DNA of 64,000 nucleotides from CAVXXD01 sp963765625 (GCA_963765625.1 CAVXXD010000005.1:248001-312000), one strand, 5' to 3'; shown: positions 54,796 to 64,000, counted from the first letter of the stretch. Notes: generated by a model from the sequence alone, not told the origin. Made by a program: numbers and translations.

Positions 54796-55077
54796 GGCGG
54801 GCCTGCCGCTGATGCAGGAGCGGCATCGGCACCTCAGTGAGCAACCTGTTTATTTACACTATGTATAATAATGCAAGAAACAAGACCTGACCCTGACTGA
54901 CGGATTGTGCGCCCGGCGTACAGTCCCCCGGGTAAGGCGAGCACCAAGGGCGGCGGGGCGCGGCGCTCGCAAGGCGCGTGACCGAAGGCATACCTGGAAG
55001 GTACGTCGAGGGAGCGCAACGCGGCGAGCAGTGATGCAGCGCTCGGGCAATCTCCTGCTTCAGAGGATTGTGCGCCT
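54796..55077. other. Non-coding gap with a repeat-like GC-rich element between convergent genes
   Basis: About 280 bases without a credible gene. An AT-rich patch (54845-54885, with TATAATAATG) is followed by a GC-rich part in which TACCT/AGGTA can pair, and GGATTGTGCGCC occurs twice (about 54900 and 55064) bracketing it. AAGACCTGACCC near 54886 resembles the hairpin at 62309. It has the look of an intergenic repeat unit, but only one full copy is in the window. Confidence 0.4.
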
Positions 55078-58000
55078 TCAGGCGGGGACGGCGTCCTCCG
55101 TTTTGTCGTCCTCGAAGCGCTGAGAGATGACCCGCGAGACGCCGTCCGCCTGCATGCTCACTCCGTAGAGGATATCCGCGATCTCCATGGTGCGCTTCTG
55201 GTGAGTGATGATGATCAGCTGGGAATCCTCCTTGAACTCCATGAGCATGCGGAGGAAGCGGTGGAGGTTCATGTCGTCCAGGGCCGCCTCCACCTCGTCC
55301 AGGAAGTAGAAGGGGCTGGGGCGGGTCTTGAAGATGGCGAACAGGAAGGCCAGCGAGGTAAGGGAGGTCTCCCCACCGGACAGCAGGGACATCTTCTTCA
55401 GGCGCTTGCCCGGAGGCTGGGCTTCGACTTCCACGCCGGTGTTGAGCAGGTCGTCGGGGTCGGTGAGCACCAGTTCGGCCCGGCCGCCCGGAAACAGGCG
55501 CGCGAAGAGCTCCTGGAAGTGGAGGTTCACCTCGTCGAAGGTCTCCCTGAAGATGGTCATGATCTCGGAGTCGATGGCCCTGATCACCTTATTGAGAGCG
55601 CCCTTGCTCTGGCGCAGGTCGTCCACCTGTTCGGTGAGAAACTGGTAACGCTCCTGGGCCGCCTGGTGCTCCTCCACCGCCAGGAGGTTGACCTGACCCA
55701 TGCTCTCCCTGCGCCGCTGCAGGGCTTCGGCCTTTTCCTGCATCTGGTCGACGGGCTGATCGGAGACGTACTGTTCCAGTGCGGATTCGATGGAAATCTT
55801 GTGCTCATCCAGCAGTTTCTGGGCCAGCATGTCCACCCGTGATTTCATCTGTACCGCCACCAGGTCGCGGTTGTGTACCAGCTCGCGCAGTTCCTCCACC
55901 CGTGCCTCACAGGCCTCCATCTCCAACCGGCCGGACTCGATGCCTTCCTCGAGGGCGGCCAGTTCAGCTTCATGGGAAGCGCGCCTGGCCGTCCAGGCCT
56001 CGCTGATCTGCTCACCCCGTGCCCGCAACCGCTCGATGATGGCGATAAGGCGTTCGTGGCCGGCGCGGTCCTCGGCCATCTCCTGCTCTACCACGGAGGA
56101 GTCGGCGGGCATCTCCTCGAGGGAGAGGCGCACTTCTTCAGCTCGCTCGGCCAGGTGGCGGATGCGCTCCTGGAGCGAGGCGCGCAACTGATAGAGTTCC
56201 TTCAGGGCCTTCTCCCTCTCGTCCAGGAGTTGTTTCCCCTCGCGCAGTTCGCCGTCGAGGGCCTCGAGGACGGGGGCCAGGCCTTCCAGGCTCTCCTGCA
56301 GGGCGGCATCTTCGGCGCGTAAGGCGGCCAGCCGCTCGGCGACCTCGCTTCGGGCTTCGTCGTTCTCGGCCAGGCGGCCGGAGAGGCGGGAAATGCGCTC
56401 CCGGGCTTCCTCCCCGCGCAGGGTCGCTTCCTTCTGGTCGAGCTCGGCGCGGTGGATGGACCGGTTCGCTTCCTCCATCTCCTGGGCTATGGCATTGAGG
56501 TCGGCTTCGAGCTTCTCCAGAGCCGCCAGGGCGCTCTCGTGCTCGGCCTGGTTTTTCACGTGCGTTTTCTCGAAAGACTCCAGCTCCACCTGGAGCTTGT
56601 CCATCTCGCGGCGTTTCGTCAGCAGGTGGAAGGGGCTCGCCGCCTTTTTGCCGCCCTTGATGATGCGGCGTGGCGAGACCATCTCGCCTTCCGCGGTGAG
56701 GAAGGTGAGGTGATCGTGGCGCTCGGAGAGGCTCACCGCCTGCTCCAGGGTGGAGCAGAGGAAAACGTCCCCCAGGAAGTGCTCGACCAGGCCGGCCAGG
56801 GATGGATCGAACCCCACCGCTTCCATGGCATGGAGAGCGCCGGGGATGTTTTCAGGTTGCTTCGCGTCACTCGCAACGACACCGGCTCCGCTCGCGATGG
56901 CACCGGAGCGGAACTCGTCCAGGGGAAGGAAGAGGGCAAAGCCGGCTTCGTCGGTCTTGAGGTGTGAAACGGCGGCCATGGCGTCTTTCGAGCTCTCCAC
57001 CAGCACCGCGAAAAGCCAGGGGCCGAGCAGCGACTCCAAGGCTTTTTCCCACTCGGGGTCAATTGTCAGGTGCTGCAGCAGCATGCCCCTGATGCCGTCC
57101 AGCCGTCCAGCCTCCTTCATAAGGAGCGAACCGGCCTGGGAAAAATCGATGTCCTTGTCAAACAGTTCCTCCAGAGCCTTGAGGCGGGCCACTACGCGAG
57201 CTTCGTCTCCCTCACTGACCCGCTGGCGCCGGACCACGTCCTCGAGCTTGACTTTGAAGCGCTCCAGTTCCTCGCGCAGGGCCACCCGGCTGGCCTCGAT
57301 CCGTACGATCTCGCGGCGGCCGTCACGGATCCGCTGTTCCAGCTGGCCCAGGCGGCCTCCCGCTTCTTCCAGGGAACGCTCCGCCTCCACGCGCCTCTCG
57401 GCATCGGACTCACGCTGTTTTACCAGCCTGGCGTCCTCCTCGACGAGGTTCTCCATCTGGCTGGCCAGGTACTTGAGCTGCTGGCGCCCCTGCCTGGCTT
57501 CCTCGGTTTTGCCGTTGCGGCGCTTGTTCAAGGCGGCATAGTCGCCGGCCTGTTTGAAGCGCGCGGCCTCTTCCAGTTTGACCTTCTCATCCAGGTTGGC
57601 CAGGCCTTCCACCGCTTCCAGGTGCTGCCGTCCCAGCTCCTCCAGGCGGCGCTGCCTCTCTTCGCGGCGTCTCTCCAGGTCGCCCAGGCCGGTCACGGGC
57701 ATGCCGTCACGCATGAGGTAGAAGCGGAGACGCTCCGCGGCCAGCTGCTCCTCAGAGCGCAGGCGCTCCAGACTCGAGGAGAGGGCGAAGAGCTTCTCCC
57801 GACTGGTGACCAGGGCTTCGCGCAGGCCGTGGGCCTTTCTATCGTTCTCCAGCTGCTGTTGTTTGCCTTCTTTTAAGAAAGCCTGCTTATCCTCGAACTC
57901 GACGCGCAGGCGCTCCTCTTCCTCGAGGCGGTTTTCCCACTGCTGATGGAGGGTTTTGAGCTCCGACACCACCAGGCTCACCTGCAAGTGCTTCAGCTCG

Positions 58001-58659
58001 CCTTCCAGCTCCTTGTATTCGCGGGCCACCGCCGCCTGCCTCTCCAGGGGGCGGATCTGCTTTTTGACCTCGTTGATGATGTCTCCCAGGCGCACCATGT
58101 TCTGCTCCACGGCGTCCAGCTTGCGCATGGCCTTATCCTTGCGCCGGCGGTGCTTGAGGAGGCCGGCTGCTTCCTCGATGAAGGCACGGCGGTCCTCGGG
58201 ACGGCTGGAGATGACCCGCTCCAGCCGGTTCTGGCCGATCACCGCGGTCAGCTCGCGCCCCACCCCGAAATCGGAGAGGAGCTCCTGGATGTCCAGCAAC
58301 CGGGTGGGTGCCCGGTTGAGCAGGTACTGGCTCTCCCCGTTGCGGAAGAGCTGCCGGGTCACGACTATCTCCTCGTAATCCATGGGGATGGTCCCGGTGG
58401 AGTTGTCGAAAGACAGGGAGACCTCGGCCATGCCCAGCGAACCCCGCTTGTCGCTGCCGGAGAAGATGACGTCCTCCATTTTGCTTGAGCGCAGGTTGCG
58501 GGGGCTCTGCTCGCCCATGACCCAGAGGAAGGCCTCGGAGATGTTGCTTTTACCGCTGCCATTGGGGCCTACGATGACACTGATGCCCGGCTCGAACTCC
58601 AGGGACGTGCGGTCGGCGAAAGACTTGAAACCCTTCATCTCCAGTGACTTAAGATACAT
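55078..58659 (-). CDS. smc: Chromosome segregation protein SMC
   Basis: 1193-aa condensin ATPase. Walker A GPNGSGKSN at 31-39, long coiled coils on both sides of a hinge around residues 500-650 (DGIRGMLLQHLTIDPEWEKA, GPWLFAVLVES), signature LSGGETSLTSLAFL and Walker B FYFLDEVEAALDD at the C-terminus. It forms ring-shaped dimers that organise the chromosome with ScpA/B (not in the window). The frame is intact over 3.6 kb. Confidence 0.98.
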   Translation of the reverse strand: MYLKSLEMKGFKSFADRTSLEFEPGISVIVGPNGSGKSNISEAFLWVMGEQSPRNLRSSKMEDVIFSGSDKRGSLGMAEVSLSFDNSTGTIPMDYEEIVVTRQLFRNGESQYLLNRAPTRLLDIQELLSDFGVGRELTAVIGQNRLERVISSRPEDRRAFIEEAAGLLKHRRRKDKAMRKLDAVEQNMVRLGDIINEVKKQIRPLERQAAVAREYKELEGELKHLQVSLVVSELKTLHQQWENRLEEEERLRVEFEDKQAFLKEGKQQQLENDRKAHGLREALVTSREKLFALSSSLERLRSEEQLAAERLRFYLMRDGMPVTGLGDLERRREERQRRLEELGRQHLEAVEGLANLDEKVKLEEAARFKQAGDYAALNKRRNGKTEEARQGRQQLKYLASQMENLVEEDARLVKQRESDAERRVEAERSLEEAGGRLGQLEQRIRDGRREIVRIEASRVALREELERFKVKLEDVVRRQRVSEGDEARVVARLKALEELFDKDIDFSQAGSLLMKEAGRLDGIRGMLLQHLTIDPEWEKALESLLGPWLFAVLVESSKDAMAAVSHLKTDEAGFALFLPLDEFRSGAIASGAGVVASDAKQPENIPGALHAMEAVGFDPSLAGLVEHFLGDVFLCSTLEQAVSLSERHDHLTFLTAEGEMVSPRRIIKGGKKAASPFHLLTKRREMDKLQVELESFEKTHVKNQAEHESALAALEKLEADLNAIAQEMEEANRSIHRAELDQKEATLRGEEARERISRLSGRLAENDEARSEVAERLAALRAEDAALQESLEGLAPVLEALDGELREGKQLLDEREKALKELYQLRASLQERIRHLAERAEEVRLSLEEMPADSSVVEQEMAEDRAGHERLIAIIERLRARGEQISEAWTARRASHEAELAALEEGIESGRLEMEACEARVEELRELVHNRDLVAVQMKSRVDMLAQKLLDEHKISIESALEQYVSDQPVDQMQEKAEALQRRRESMGQVNLLAVEEHQAAQERYQFLTEQVDDLRQSKGALNKVIRAIDSEIMTIFRETFDEVNLHFQELFARLFPGGRAELVLTDPDDLLNTGVEVEAQPPGKRLKKMSLLSGGETSLTSLAFLFAIFKTRPSPFYFLDEVEAALDDMNLHRFLRMLMEFKEDSQLIIITHQKRTMEIADILYGVSMQADGVSRVISQRFEDDKTEDAVPA

Positions 58660-58785
58660 GTTTTATAACACCATCCTCGCGGCCACCTTTCACCCTGTAC
58701 GATAGTTCATTTCACCGCGCGCAGAACGAAATCCTGCCAGCCTCGGCGACTGCATAGAGGCTAGCATGCGCCGGTGACAAATCAT

Positions 58786-58813
58786 TTGCAAGCTCATACA
58801 ATTCTAATATAGA
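58786..58813 (+). promoter_or_regulatory. Promoter of the ROK kinase gene
   Basis: TTGCAA and TATAGA with 16-base spacing, about 27 bases before the ATG, followed by GGAGG. It lies in the 180-base divergent gap with smc. Confidence 0.6.
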
Positions 58814-58839
58814 AAAGGGCTGTTGAAACGGAGGAAGGT

Positions 58840-59782
58840 ATGACCGAAGCGGTAGTGGGGATCGACGCGGGCGCGACCAAGATATCCGGCCTGGTCCTGG
58901 TGGGAGAAGAATCCGTCGACACCTTCCGGCTGAATACCTGTGATTCGTGCTCGGAAGACGTGGTCGATTCCATAGCCGTATGTTTTGAAGCACTGCGGAA
59001 GAGTGCCGCGGGGCGGGGATTGGACGTCACAGCGCTGGGCCTGGGGATGGCCGGGTACATCGACTACGCCCGGGGCGTCGTCACCGAGTCCCCCAACCTG
59101 CCCCTGCGGGACCTGCCCCTGCGGGACCTGCTGACGGAGAGGCTGGGGCTGCCCGTCGTCCTGGACAACGACGCCAACGTAGCGGCCCTGGCCGAGAACC
59201 GGCTGGGCGCGGGGAGGGGTTGCCTCCAGCAGGTCCATCTCACCCTGGGTACGGGCATCGGGGGTGGGCTCATCATCGACGGGCGGGTCTATCGCGGGGC
59301 CAGGGGCACGGCGGCGGAACTGGGCCACATGATAATCCAGGAGGGTGGACCTTTGACCAACTGCGGCCACCGTGGCTGCCTGGAGGCGCTGGCCTCGGGT
59401 ACGGCGGTGGAGCGGGAGGCCCATGAAAGATTCGCAGCCGGTTGGTACCCCGAAGGTTTTAGCGGTTCAAGCCTGGAGAGCCTCACGGCCCGCCACGTCG
59501 CCCATGCGGCGGAGAAGTGGCGATCCCACCGCCCTGAAGATATGGGAGGAGATGGGCCGGCACCTGGGAATGGGCATCGCCAGTCTCGTCAACGTCTTCA
59601 ACCCGGAGGTGGTGTCGCTCTCCGGCGGCCTGCTCAGCGCCTGGGACTTCTTCCAAGCGGCGATGTTCCGCGCAGTGAAAGAGAACTCGATCCCCTTGAG
59701 CCTCTCAACGGTTAAAATCGCCTGTACGGCCCTGGGCGGCGAGGCCGGCACCCTGGGTGCCGCGCTGCTGGCCCTGGAGTAA
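58840..59782 (+). CDS. ROK family sugar kinase, one apparent frameshift
   Basis: About 313 codons when joined. ATP site GIDAGATKISG, catalytic Asp in VLDNDANVAALAE, phosphate loop LGTGIGGGLIIDG, and the ROK zinc region ELGHMI with CGHRGCLEAL; the first Cys of the usual CxCGxxGC is Thr here. The frame shifts near 59510, after which GDPTALKIWEEMGRHLGMGI and VNVFNPEVVSLSGGL complete the fold. Probably glucokinase-like; there is no DNA-binding domain, so it is a kinase rather than a repressor. Confidence 0.88.
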
Positions 59783-59813
59783 CCCGGAGCGTAACCTGGA
59801 GTAACAGATAGGG

Positions 59814-60326
59814 TCAAGCGGTCCTGGCCGCGTCTACGGCAGCGGCTAGTTCCTCAGCCTTCCGCGAACCGATGAGCAAGCGGCGGCCATCGGTGAAAAC
59901 CAGCTGTAAGCCGCGATCGCCGCTGACATTGTAGGCCTTATTGTTTTTCAGCCCCCGCATGCCCCACCCCCCGTACTCGCGTATGGGCCGGTATCGCCGC
60001 GCTTCGCTCGAGCCTATCTCCTCCCAGGCATACCGGCGGAAACCGCGGTGATAGGGGATGAACCGCACGTAGAGTCCATCGGCCCGCACCTCGGTTATCA
60101 GCCGGGAGAAAAAGAAAAGCGCCGGCAGGCTCACTCCCGTCAGCAGCCAGACCAGGGCCATGATAAAAGCGTCCGAGGTGTCCGCGTCAGCAGGCGGTCC
60201 GAAGAAGATCCACGCTATGGCGGCCAGCCAGATGCCCGCAGCCAGGATCGCGACCAGCGCCACCAGCCAGGGCTGGGTGAACCTCTGGACCTCCCGGAAT
60301 AGAACCATGCCGCTGTCTTCTTTCAT
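59814..60326 (-). CDS. DUF6141-like membrane protein
   Basis: About 170 aa from the ATG of MKEDSGMVLFREVQRF, with GAGGAG nine bases upstream. Two membrane helices, then a PH-like segment (VRADGLYVRFIPYHRGFRRY, EYGGWGMRGLKNNKAYN, RLLIGSRKAEELAAAV). The pattern fits a family of unknown function; no neighbours suggest a role. It is convergent with the ROK gene and divergent from the ABC pair. Confidence 0.7.
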   Translation of the reverse strand: MKEDSGMVLFREVQRFTQPWLVALVAILAAGIWLAAIAWIFFGPPADADTSDAFIMALVWLLTGVSLPALFFFSRLITEVRADGLYVRFIPYHRGFRRYAWEEIGSSEARRYRPIREYGGWGMRGLKNNKAYNVSGDRGLQLVFTDGRRLLIGSRKAEELAAAVDAARTA

Positions 60327-60424
60327 AAGGAACGACTCCTCTTCTTTTACGGATAAGTATACAACCGGGCCGGCGGCGGGTAGCATATTCATATGCGGAA
60401 AAAGAAAGGACCGAGGGAGGAAAG

Positions 60425-61588
60425 ATGAAGTTCATACTGCGGAACATGTGGAGGCGGAAGGCCCGGACCTTCCTTACCGTCTTCGGCATAGTGGTAGGGA
60501 TATTCGCCCTCACCGTGCTGGGAGGGCTCTCGGCCCGGCTGACCCAGCAGGTCAATGGGGCCAAGGTCTGGTTCAACAAGCAGATCAACGTGGTCCCGTC
60601 GGGAGAGGGCCTCTTCGGCGGGGAGGGGAAATACCTGGAGCTCTCCAAGGTCGACGAGATCGAGGCGGTGCCGGGCGTGGAAGTCGCCGTAGCCGGGATA
60701 GGTTTTCCCCTGGAAAGCGGAGGAGGCGGAGGAGGCTTCGGGGCTCCCGAGTTGCTGATAGGCTACGACCTGAGCAAGTCAGCCGAATCCGAAGAACTGC
60801 TGGACCTGCTGGAGCTGTCCGAAGGCCGAAACCTGCAACAGGGAGATTCCGGCAAAGTCGTCCTGGGATCTACCCTGGCCAATAAATATGATGCGGAGAT
60901 CGGCGGCACGGTCGAGCTGAAGGGAAAGCCCTTCGAAGTGGTGGGCATCTTCGAACCAACCCTGAGCGCCCCCGACCAGTTCGCCTTCGTCCCCTACGAG
61001 GATGCCATGGCCATCTTCCGGGCCGAGAACCCTTACTTCCAGGTGGGCGACATAGCCGGTTCCATCAACGTCCTTCCCGAGCCTGGCGTGGATATGGAGG
61101 ACCTGGCCATGCGCATCGAGGACGAAGTGGAAGGGGTCAAGGCCATCTCCCCGGAAGAAGCGGAGCAGCAGATAAACCAGATCAGCCTGATATTCAACGC
61201 CATCCTCTTCGGCATCGCCTTCATCGCCCTGCTGGTGGGCGGGCTGTCCATCATCAATACCATGATCATGTCGGTCTCGGAGCGCACCCAGGAGATCGGC
61301 CTGAAGAAGGCCATCGGAGCGGAGACCCGCTCCATTCTCGGCGAGTACCTGCTGGAGTCGTCGATGATCGGCTTGTTCGGGGGGCTAATCGGTATGTTAC
61401 TGGGGCTGCTGGCCATCTTCCTGCTCAACCGCGCCACCGAATCCAGCAACGTCACGGTATTCGCCGTGACCAGCCTGGTGGTGGTGGGACCGGTAGTATT
61501 CGCGGTGGTCCTGGGGACCCTGGCCGGTGTGTTCCCGGCTTATCGGGCATCCAGGCTTAAGCCGGTAGACGCCCTGAAGGAGGATTGA
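60425..61588 (+). CDS. MacB/FtsX-type ABC transporter permease
   Basis: 387 aa: one N-terminal helix (TFLTVFGIVVGIFALTVLGG), a periplasmic MacB-like domain of about 200 residues, then three C-terminal helices with the FtsX-type motif SERTQEIGLKKAIGAETRSI and the final VFPAYRASRLKPVDALKED. Members export peptides or lipoproteins, or transmit force or signals. SD GGGAGG precedes the ATG. The ATPase gene starts five bases after its stop. Confidence 0.92.
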   Translation: MKFILRNMWRRKARTFLTVFGIVVGIFALTVLGGLSARLTQQVNGAKVWFNKQINVVPSGEGLFGGEGKYLELSKVDEIEAVPGVEVAVAGIGFPLESGGGGGGFGAPELLIGYDLSKSAESEELLDLLELSEGRNLQQGDSGKVVLGSTLANKYDAEIGGTVELKGKPFEVVGIFEPTLSAPDQFAFVPYEDAMAIFRAENPYFQVGDIAGSINVLPEPGVDMEDLAMRIEDEVEGVKAISPEEAEQQINQISLIFNAILFGIAFIALLVGGLSIINTMIMSVSERTQEIGLKKAIGAETRSILGEYLLESSMIGLFGGLIGMLLGLLAIFLLNRATESSNVTVFAVTSLVVVGPVVFAVVLGTLAGVFPAYRASRLKPVDALKED

Positions 61589-61593
61589 AAGCC

Positions 61594-62310
61594 ATGATAG
61601 AGGCACAGGGTATCACCAGAAAATATTTCATCGGCGGCGAGGAGATCAAGGCCGTCAACGACCTGTCCCTCAATATTGACAATGGGGAGTTCCTCTCCAT
61701 CGTAGGGCCCTCCGGCTCGGGGAAGACCACCCTGCTGCACCTGCTGGGCCTGCTGGACACCCCCGACGCCGGTCATATCGTCATCGACGGTATGGACGCC
61801 TCCTCCCTTTCTCCCCACGAGCTGACCCGCCTGCGGCGGGAGCGTATCGGCTTCGTCTTCCAGGAGTACAACCTGCTGCCGGTGCTCAACGCCGCCGAGA
61901 ACGTGGAGCTCCCCCTGCGCTATCAGGGCGTGCCAGCGAAGGAGCGCCGCCGCCGGGCGGTGGAAGCCCTGGAGCGGGTGGGACTGGAAAAGCGGATGAA
62001 GAACCGGCCGACCCAGTTATCCGGTGGTGAACAGCAGCGGGTGGCCATCGCCCGGGCCCTGGTCACCGACCCGGTGCTGGTGCTGGCGGACGAGCCCACC
62101 GGCGAGCTGGACACCGCCAACTCCTGCCGCATCATCGAACTGATGCGCGATATCAACCGGGAGTCCGGCCAGACCGTGGCCATCGTCACCCACAACCCCA
62201 TGGTGGCCGACTACACCCGTCGTATCATCACCCTGCGGGACGGCCGAATCGCCTCGGACGTGGCCGGGCCGGAAACCGCGCTGCAATGCGACGGCGGGCC
62301 GGTGGTGTAG
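61594..62310 (+). CDS. MacB/LolD-type ABC transporter ATPase
   Basis: About 238 aa; the ATG of MIEAQGITRKYFIGG is preferred over a TTG that touches the ribosome-binding site GAAGGAGG. Walker A GPSGSGKTTLL, Q-loop FQEYNLLP, signature LSGGEQQRVAIARAL, Walker B VLVLADEPTGELD, H-loop VTHNP. It forms the energy unit for the permease upstream. No membrane-fusion protein lies next to them, so a two-component Gram-positive-type exporter is likely. Confidence 0.95.
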   Translation: MIEAQGITRKYFIGGEEIKAVNDLSLNIDNGEFLSIVGPSGSGKTTLLHLLGLLDTPDAGHIVIDGMDASSLSPHELTRLRRERIGFVFQEYNLLPVLNAAENVELPLRYQGVPAKERRRRAVEALERVGLEKRMKNRPTQLSGGEQQRVAIARALVTDPVLVLADEPTGELDTANSCRIIELMRDINRESGQTVAIVTHNPMVADYTRRIITLRDGRIASDVAGPETALQCDGGPVV

Positions 62311-62328
62311 GGGTCAGGTCTGACCCCT
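62309..62328. terminator. Short palindromic hairpin between convergent genes
   Basis: AGGGGTCAG/CTGACCCCT with a two-base loop, overlapping the stop of the ABC ATPase and abutting the stop of the glycyl-radical gene. No T-run on either side, so a weak terminator or a small dispersed palindrome. Confidence 0.4.
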
Positions 62329-64000
62329 TAAAGACTGGTGCGGGAGAGGATCTCGTCCTTGACCGCGTCGGGCAGGTCGTCGAAGTAGGCGCAGTAGCCG
62401 GCCACCCGCACGACCAGGCCGGGGTACTTGCCGGGGTGGCGGCGTGCATCTTCCAGCATCTCCGGGTCGACCACGTTGAACTGCAACTCCATGCCGCCCT
62501 GGGCGTCGAAAGCCTCGATCAGCCCCACCAGTTTGTCCAGCCCTTCCTCCCCCGCCAGGTTGCGGGGGTCGAAGCGGAGGTTGAGGGCGTAGCCATTGGG
62601 CATGCGGTCGTGGTCCAGCCCGGCCACCGAGCAGAGGACGGCGGTGGGTCCCTGGGAGTCGCAGCCGTTGGCCGGCCCCAGGCTGGAGGCGAGGGTCTCC
62701 CCCGCCCGCCGGCCGCTGGGCAGGGCTCCCACCCGGCGCCCGAAGGCCACATGGCAGGTGACCGAGTAGAAGCCGGGCACGTAGGGCCCGCCCCGGGTAT
62801 TACGGTAACGCGATAACGCCCGGTCGAAGACGCTCACCACCAGGTCGGCGTAGCCGTCTGGCAGTGAGTTGTCGTTGCCGAACTTGGGAGCGCGCCGCAG
62901 TTCCGCCCGGATGCGGTCACAGTCGGACCCACCCTGGAAATCGGCCCGCAGGGCTTCGACTACTTCTGACATCTTGTAACTATTCTTGCGGAAGACCACC
63001 TCGTCCAGGGCGGCCAGCGAGTCGGCCACGTCGGCCACCCCTACCCCCTGGATCCCGCTGGAGTTGTAGAGGGCGCCACCCTCCGTCAGGTCCCGGCCGC
63101 TCTCGATGCACCCTTCCACCAGCATGGAGGAGTAGGGCGTGGGGTGGAAGTCGCGGTTGCCCTTCTCGATGTAGCCGAAGTCGCCGATCATGCGGTCGAC
63201 CATCAGGCCCACCTGCGCCTCGAAGGCCTCGAGCACCTGGTCCATGCCGGTAAAAGAAGCCGGATCAGGCGTGGCCACCCCCATCCGCCGCCGGTGCCCG
63301 AAGCGCCTGCCCCGGTTCAAGGCCAGTTCCAGGCAGAGGGGCAGGTTGAAGAGGCCGGCGTCGGTGGAGAAGAAGCTCTTCCCCGGCAGGGAGAGTTCAA
63401 CGCAGCCCACCACCCCGTAGTCGCGCGCCTCCTGGACCGGGTAGCCCTTCGCCGCCAGGGCCGAGACCACCGCCTCGTCGAAGAAGAGAGCAGGCATGCC
63501 GTTGCCCCGCCGCGCCACCTCCGCCACCCGGCGCAGGTAGTCGGGGGGCGAACCGGCGTGCACGCGGGCCTGGAAGTTGGGGTCGCGCAGGCCGTAGTCC
63601 TCCATCACCTCCAGGAAGAGATGGGTGAGGTCGTTGGTGGCGTCGTTCCCCTCCCGGTCCATGCCCCCCACGATGAGGGCCTGCACCACCAGGTAACCGC
63701 CATGGTACTGGCTGATGCGCTCGGAGAGCAGGAAGACGTGCTCCACCGCCTTGGCCGCGAAGCTGGCCAGCAGCTCCCGGGCTTCGGTGCGGGTGAGCCT
63801 CCCTTCTTCGATATCCTTGCGGTAATAAGGGTACAGGTACTGGTCCATCCGCCCGAAAGAAATCGCGGAGTTGAGGCTCTCCAGCAATACCGCCAGGTGG
63901 GTGAGCCAGAGCGACTGCAGGGCCTCGCGGAAGGTCTGTGCCGGGCCGGCCGGGACCTTGCGCAGGACGCGGGCCATCTCCGCCAGCTCCTCGCGCCGCC
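62328..64000 (-). CDS. Glycyl-radical enzyme (PFL-like), 5' end beyond the window
   Basis: At least 557 codons of a protein usually about 800 long; the frame is open to the window edge. The thiyl-radical Cys lies in GVVGCVELSLPGKSF and the radical Gly in VVRVAGYCAYF near the C-terminus. The Cys-x-Glu (CVE) layout is shared with eliminases such as diol/glycerol dehydratase and choline TMA-lyase, and with some decarboxylases, not with pyruvate formate-lyase, which has Cys-Cys. The substrate cannot be assigned. The activating enzyme would be expected nearby, outside the window. Requires anoxic conditions. Confidence 0.88.
   Translation of the reverse strand, partial: RREELAEMARVLRKVPAGPAQTFREALQSLWLTHLAVLLESLNSAISFGRMDQYLYPYYRKDIEEGRLTRTEARELLASFAAKAVEHVFLLSERISQYHGGYLVVQALIVGGMDREGNDATNDLTHLFLEVMEDYGLRDPNFQARVHAGSPPDYLRRVAEVARRGNGMPALFFDEAVVSALAAKGYPVQEARDYGVVGCVELSLPGKSFFSTDAGLFNLPLCLELALNRGRRFGHRRRMGVATPDPASFTGMDQVLEAFEAQVGLMVDRMIGDFGYIEKGNRDFHPTPYSSMLVEGCIESGRDLTEGGALYNSSGIQGVGVADVADSLAALDEVVFRKNSYKMSEVVEALRADFQGGSDCDRIRAELRRAPKFGNDNSLPDGYADLVVSVFDRALSRYRNTRGGPYVPGFYSVTCHVAFGRRVGALPSGRRAGETLASSLGPANGCDSQGPTAVLCSVAGLDHDRMPNGYALNLRFDPRNLAGEEGLDKLVGLIEAFDAQGGMELQFNVVDPEMLEDARRHPGKYPGLVVRVAGYCAYFDDLPDAVKDEILSRTSL

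Noticed and set aside
59101..59130. 15-bp tandem duplication in the ROK gene as an artefact
   Set aside because: The resulting LPLRDLPLRDLL has the normal length in this family, so it is ordinary coding sequence.

Overview
The window reads as a GC-rich chromosome segment from an anaerobic, deep-branching member of the Actinomycetota. Three things suggest this. A WhiG/FliA-type sigma factor sits beside the block smc-ftsY-ffh-rpsP-KH-rimM-trmD-rplS-lepB-rnhB-yraN-comM-dprA-xerC-whiG-rpsB-tsf-pyrH-frr-cdsA-dxr-rseP-ispG-proS. A phosphatidylinositol synthase/acyltransferase/PimA cluster is present. The ruvCAB-yebC-pdxT-pdxS block is also present. The lineage call is inference from gene order and content. 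EF-Ts is the short (199 aa) form, queuosine genes are present, and a [NiFe] hydrogenase plus a glycyl-radical enzyme point to anaerobic life. Nearly everything lies on the minus strand; only five features of note are on the plus strand, all beyond 54 kb.

Layout. 0-7 kb: tgt, queA, queH (queuosine), ruvB-ruvA-ruvC, yebC, pdxT-pdxS. 7.3-9.9 kb: a secreted repeat protein with an embedded caspase/legumain-fold domain that seems to lack both catalytic residues, behind a leader attenuator. 9.9-20.9 kb: a hydrogen module in one direction, consisting of a Tat-exported, membrane-anchored [NiFe] hydrogenase (small, large), a four-helix membrane protein, RnfC, RnfD, a maturation protease, HypF, HypC, HypD and HypE. 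No cytochrome b and no RnfA/B/E/G are seen. 21.2-23.4 kb: two tandem pairs of MpsC/DUF2294-family genes with two near-identical 93-nt leader RNA elements and a 34-codon ORF between them. 23.4-26.8 kb: htpX, lemA, a LysE-type exporter and an inositol-monophosphatase-family protein. 26.8-29.9 kb: pimA-, patA- and pgsA-like genes and a cupin. 29.9-58.7 kb: the conserved housekeeping block, running proS to smc. 58.8-64 kb: a ROK kinase, a DUF6141-like membrane protein, a MacB-type ABC pair and a partial glycyl-radical enzyme cut by the window end.

How the parts may work together. The hydrogenase faces outside the membrane, while RnfD (covalent flavin site) and RnfC (two 4Fe-4S motifs) could carry electrons across to a cytoplasmic carrier, with the four-helix protein as an extra anchor or conduit. 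The Hyp proteins supply the Fe(CN)2CO cofactor and the protease trims the large subunit; hypA and hypB are not in the window. The hydrogen/MpsC/protease stretch sits between pdxS and the PIM cluster, which are close neighbours in typical Actinomycetota, so it looks inserted into an old block.

Quality caution. About thirty apparent frameshifts occur in queA, the repeat protein, hypE, hypD, rnfC, the hydrogenase subunits, proS and the ROK gene, while 32-58 kb is almost clean. proS is essential and catalytic motifs are intact across the breaks, so I treat most as sequence errors; true decay of the hydrogen module cannot be excluded. No tRNA, rRNA, CRISPR array or insertion sequence was found.
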